This document shows, piece by piece, positions 60,986 through 64,000 of a stretch of 64,000 nucleotides of DNA (positions within the stretch are counted from its first letter, which is position 1; every line of letters starts with the position of its first letter). The stretch spans positions 297,501-361,500 of the forward strand of contig CAHIKZ030000813.1 of NCBI GenBank assembly GCA_903632075.3, given 5' to 3'. The notes beneath the pieces were generated by a model. That model did not search any database, was not told where the DNA came from, and saw only the letters and a program-made list of their open reading frames with translations. A program made the position numbers and the translations under genes. Source of the DNA: Acanthosepion pharaonis (lineage: Eukaryota > Mollusca > Cephalopoda > Sepiida > Sepiidae).

Positions 60986-62030
60986 CATACATTTTCATAC
61001 AAACAAAAACAACTTACTCACTACAAAGGTGCATTCTTGTTTCGATGCAGCTGCATCTCGACTGGTGAGAACCTAAAATGGTTATGAACAATTTTACTTA
61101 CAAACAAGCCGCTTATGGGAAAAAAACATAGGAAGAGATACATTAAGTGGAAACGGAGAAGGGTAAAGAAAAAGGAGAAAAGAGAAGGAAAGGAAAGGGG
61201 GTGACAGATTAAGTAGCAATTTTGGCGGTGAAGGAGTGTTGAAGCATTAAGAGAAGGACCTGACCCTAAAAGTTTAAAACAAAGCGGAAGTGTCCGCTAC
61301 AGTTTTTAATACTGTGCAACGGTCAGAAATTTTACTAATGCAAGCAAATGCAATATGACTTCACTTTCTAAATATTTTGGAAACTGAAGGAAGAAAACAA
61401 AACACCTAAAGTTAAATGAAAAATCCCCAAGCAAGCAAGGCAGAACTTGCAAATCTCTGAACGTACCTTGTTTTTTATGTCATCAGGAAAAATATGTATC
61501 ATTGAGCTTTTGGATAACAGTCAATTATTAAACCAAAGATATGAAACTACCGTTTTTTGTAGGCACATTAAAGATCTAACATTGCAATCTTGCTAAATTT
61601 TTAAATTTATAACTCATTTCCGTTATATATTTCCTATCTTCTTATATATTTTCCTGCTGATCTATCTTAGATTATAATTCTAAATTCTTTCTGCACATAT
61701 ATAATACTAGCAACAGCGTCAGATAAATTGATTTATATCCATACTTATTTTACAAATTATAGAATTCGGCAATAGGTCAAAATTTGTTAATAAAAAAATT
61801 TTTATTAATATTCCATACTTTATATGTCTTTCTACTTATATTTTAAAATCTGAACTAAAATTTATTGTAACAGCCTAAATAACTTATGTATGTAATTCAG
61901 GTCTGGTTTTGTTTTAAGATCAACGACCCTTCATCGGTAAAAAAAAGTGTTTTCAATTACTATTGTCGTGTTCCCCTATACTTATTTCTCCTTTCTCCTT
62001 CATCGTTTTTTTCTCTTTTCTATTCCCACC
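60985..62030. other. No recognised gene
   Basis: AT-rich, with a purine-rich piece at 61130-61215. No exon or element recognised. Confidence 0.5.
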
Positions 62031-62034
62031 TTTC

Positions 62035-62400
62035 TCTCTCCTTTTTCTTGGGAGTTTTGACATACTTTGCAGCGTGGTCATAAGCATAATCAAAGGCTAT
62101 GACGTTTTGCGTGTGGGTTAGACGTTTAAATCGAAGTCTATTAAGGTTGAAAAGTCCCGCGTCTGAAGTCAGAACCTGGATTGTCTGGAGGAAGTTTGTG
62201 AAGCACAAAGAGAATAAAATAGGTGCCAAGACGCATCTTTGTTTTTTGAAGGAAGGTCATTGGAAATTCTTCTAACAGCTTTTTTTTTTGGTGGAATACT
62301 CGTCCACACATATTGTCATACATCGCTTGAACCAGAGGGATAAACTGGTCGTGAGATTCAAAACGATGAAGAATTTCCAAATACCAGCATGTGGAAAGCT
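62035..62400 (-). mobile_element. LINE RT fragment with altered catalytic box
   Basis: Reading down: MEILHRFESHDQFIPLVQAM, YDNMCGRVFHQ (fingers helix), then RCVLAPILFSL (RT motif with the QGCVLAPTLF word, QG altered), then DAGLFNLNRLRFKRL, THTQNVIAFDYAYDHAA. The YADD box reads YAYD, so one catalytic Asp has become Tyr. Frameshift between the two blocks at about 62230. Confidence 0.7.
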
Positions 62401-62494
62401 ATCAATAAGATTTTAAAAAAGGCCATAAAAGATTTCCCAGTATATATTTAACCATTCCGAAAATAGTTGTACCCTGATACAACGTGAGTGTCTA

Positions 62495-62497
<3 letters not shown>

Positions 62498-62558
<61 letters not shown>

Positions 62559-62601
62559 ATAATGGACTCTCCGTCGGTTTCAACGTATGAGGATCTGACA
62601 G
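62498..62601. mobile_element. (TA)n plus 3' end of a family A SINE
   Basis: TA at 62498-62554, then GGACTCTCCGTCGGTTTCAA and CGTATGAGGATCTGACAG, the family A 3' end on the minus strand. The rest of the element is absent. Confidence 0.6.
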
Positions 62602-62604
62602 CTT

Positions 62605-63095
62605 AATTGATTCCGTTATGAAATTGTGTGCGATAATCTTAAGTGGCATTTAAGACCCGCTAGTGATTTACAAAGGAGGCCACATATGGACAAGAGTGAG
62701 GATTGTGAGATAAGATCATTGTTAGATTGGCTGAAAGGAATGAGATTTTTCGAGCACTCAAATTACGCATCTGTAAAATAAGGGTATTTAACAGAGTCGG
62801 GCAAAGAACACAGCCCCCACCCGAAAGAGAAGTACTACTTGCGGAGGGGAGGGGAAGGACCTGTGGGGCTTAATAATTATTTGACAGCAGTGAAGTATTT
62901 ATTTTTCAGCTGACCCACGTTACACAAGGTCGAGGTTTAAAATGGATTTAACGGCAAAACCGAGGAAATATTGCCACCACCCTCCCTTTTGGAGTTGCTT
63001 CAGGCGCCGGGCAATGAAACCAGTGCCTTCCGGGGGAAAGTCCTCTGTGGCTTGGATGTAATTTTTTCAAATTTCGCCGAATAGGCTTTTACCTC
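62605..63095. other. No recognised gene
   Basis: Unassigned DNA of higher GC than its surroundings. Confidence 0.45.
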
Positions 63096-63099
63096 TAGT

Positions 63100-63566
63100 C
63101 AGTCAGTTATGTGCCATGCGTGATACATGACTGACGATACGTGAATGACGAGGCACATTTTTTCCCTGCATTTCTTTCTACGGTAGACCAGTTGCCATCC
63201 AAGGCTATAGAACCCCGTCTGTCCTGCTATTTACCCATAGCTGGGGGGAGAAGAAGAGTATTTATACCTTTCTTTATTAACACGTAAGTGAATATCAGTT
63301 CAGTTATCTGCCAAGCGTGAAAGACGCTTAGACGATCATGTATCTTTCGATACATGGCTGACGAGGCAGATTTTTTCACGCAGTAGACCAGTTGCCATCA
63401 AAGGCTATAGAACCCGGTCTGTCCTGCTATTTTACCCATAGAGGAAAAGACGAGGATTCATACCTTCCCCAACGTAAGTGAATGTAATGGAAATCGACTG
63501 GAAATCGAACTCGGATCTCCGATTCCTCAATCCGAGCCTCTATCCATTACTCCACCGTGCCTCCTT
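63100..63566 (-). mobile_element. Family A SINE with tandemly duplicated middle
   Basis: Two units of about 195 bp start at 63103 and 63300 (CAGTTATGTGCCATGCGTGA / CAGTTATCTGCCAAGCGTGA). Each contains the minus-strand family A middle (AGACCAGTTGCCATC, GGCTATAGAACCC, CTGTCCTGCTATTT). Only the second continues to the tRNA-like head (CCGATTCCTCAATCCGAGCC, ACTCCACCGTGCCTCC). The non-family text in each unit has its own short palindrome around CGATACATGGCTGAC. Confidence 0.65.
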
Positions 63567-63639
63567 TTTCCTACATGGATATGTAAAATAAGGAACGAAT
63601 AGCAGAACGGGTTTTCTTTCTTTCGTTTGTTTTTTGACT

Positions 63640-63852
63640 TCCCCGTCACGGCAACCCGAGGCCGCACGAAACAATGAGAAAGCTCAAATTCACAGTCGCT
63701 GCGTCACTTTCCAGTCACGTGTCCAAAAGCGTCATTGTATCCTTGTGGGTGACAAAATATTTTCCATCCTGCAACACTTCTCTCACAGACGAGATGTGGT
63801 GAGCCTCTCACTGCTATATCGCTACTTCCATGCCATTTTAAATGTGAATTAA
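63640..63852 (+). mobile_element. Jockey-like LINE scrap L6
   Basis: The frame 63634-63852 holds ILQHFSHRRDVVSLSLLYRY, FHA, the segment of the LINE C-terminus also seen in L1-L5. The N-terminal part of the frame is unrelated. Confidence 0.6.
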
Positions 63853-63919
63853 GTTTAAACGTCTAATGATTTTTTTTTTCTTTCAGATTTAACAACTTAA
63901 GTCTTTAGCAATTTTAACC

Positions 63920-64000
63920 ATGGACAGATTAATAATCAAACGACGTCTTAAAGTTATCGAAGCCTATTATGAAAATGGACGTTCAAACTTAAAAATATAT
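63920..64000 (+). pseudogene. Possible transposase N-terminus, cut by the window end
   Basis: ATG at 63920 starts MDRLIIKRRLKVIEAYYENG, RSNLKIY. 'R.KVIEAYYENGRS' resembles the first helix of helix-turn-helix transposase N-termini. Open to the window edge; whether it is intact cannot be seen. Confidence 0.4.

Overview
The window looks like gene-poor, AT-rich intergenic DNA from an animal nuclear genome. Very dense (TA)n, (TATC)n and (CTTT)n microsatellites, several tRNA-derived short repeats, and decayed jockey-like and RTE-like LINEs point to a marine mollusc. A cephalopod of octopus type is my best guess; this rests on recollection of such repeat families and was not tested. I found no convincing host exon, splice-site series, true tRNA gene or bacterial-type operon. 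Nearly every recognisable protein piece belongs to a broken mobile element.

Layout. 0-5 kb: microsatellites, an inverted copy of a tRNA-headed repeat (family B) with a hammerhead-like motif, and a TA-flanked SINE (family A). 5.1-8.2 kb: a long jockey-like LINE with endonuclease, RT and C-terminal parts and two internal tandem duplications. 8.7-11.7 kb: simple repeats and a Penelope-like GIY-YIG remnant. 12-15.9 kb: a (TATC)n field, a 42/84-bp satellite and a mosaic zone where satellite text interleaves another sequence. 16-17 kb: an RTE 3' coding end expanded into about five 140-bp tandem units. 17.6-20.1 kb: composite TATC arrays and truncated mariner copies. 20.4-23.3 kb: LINE pieces, one ending in zinc-finger-like motifs. 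23.3-24.2 kb: a 28-bp minisatellite. 24.7-25.4 kb: a Tigger/pogo-like element. 26-28.6 kb: two more LINE 3' ends. 29-36 kb: SINEs, Penelope-like GIY-YIG, a 130-bp-arm hairpin. 36-40.7 kb: Tc1 remnant, 5S-rRNA-derived units, SINE clusters. 41.3-46.9 kb: LINE and Tc1 remnants. 47-50.7 kb: a SINE-(TA)n chain, a tRNA-like repeat and an internally deleted transposase. 51-53.1 kb: a 1-kb pyrimidine field followed by a purine field. 53-57 kb: LINE, LTR-like repeats and a DNA element with long inverted ends. 58-64 kb: a 5S-tRNA composite SINE and further SINE, LINE and transposase pieces.

The best leads are: (1) family B repeats, which carry a tRNA-like head, a core matching the minimal hammerhead ribozymes of Penelope-like elements, and often an inverted piece of their own body or 3' end, with one copy pair bracketing a Penelope-type GIY-YIG remnant; (2) family A SINEs bounded on both sides by (TA)n; (3) the satellite/unique-sequence mosaic at 13.7-15.1 kb, which may be an assembly artefact; (4) a 5S-rRNA/tRNA composite SINE; (5) several long perfect or near-perfect hairpins. 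All calls were made by eye from sequence and translations, without database searches.
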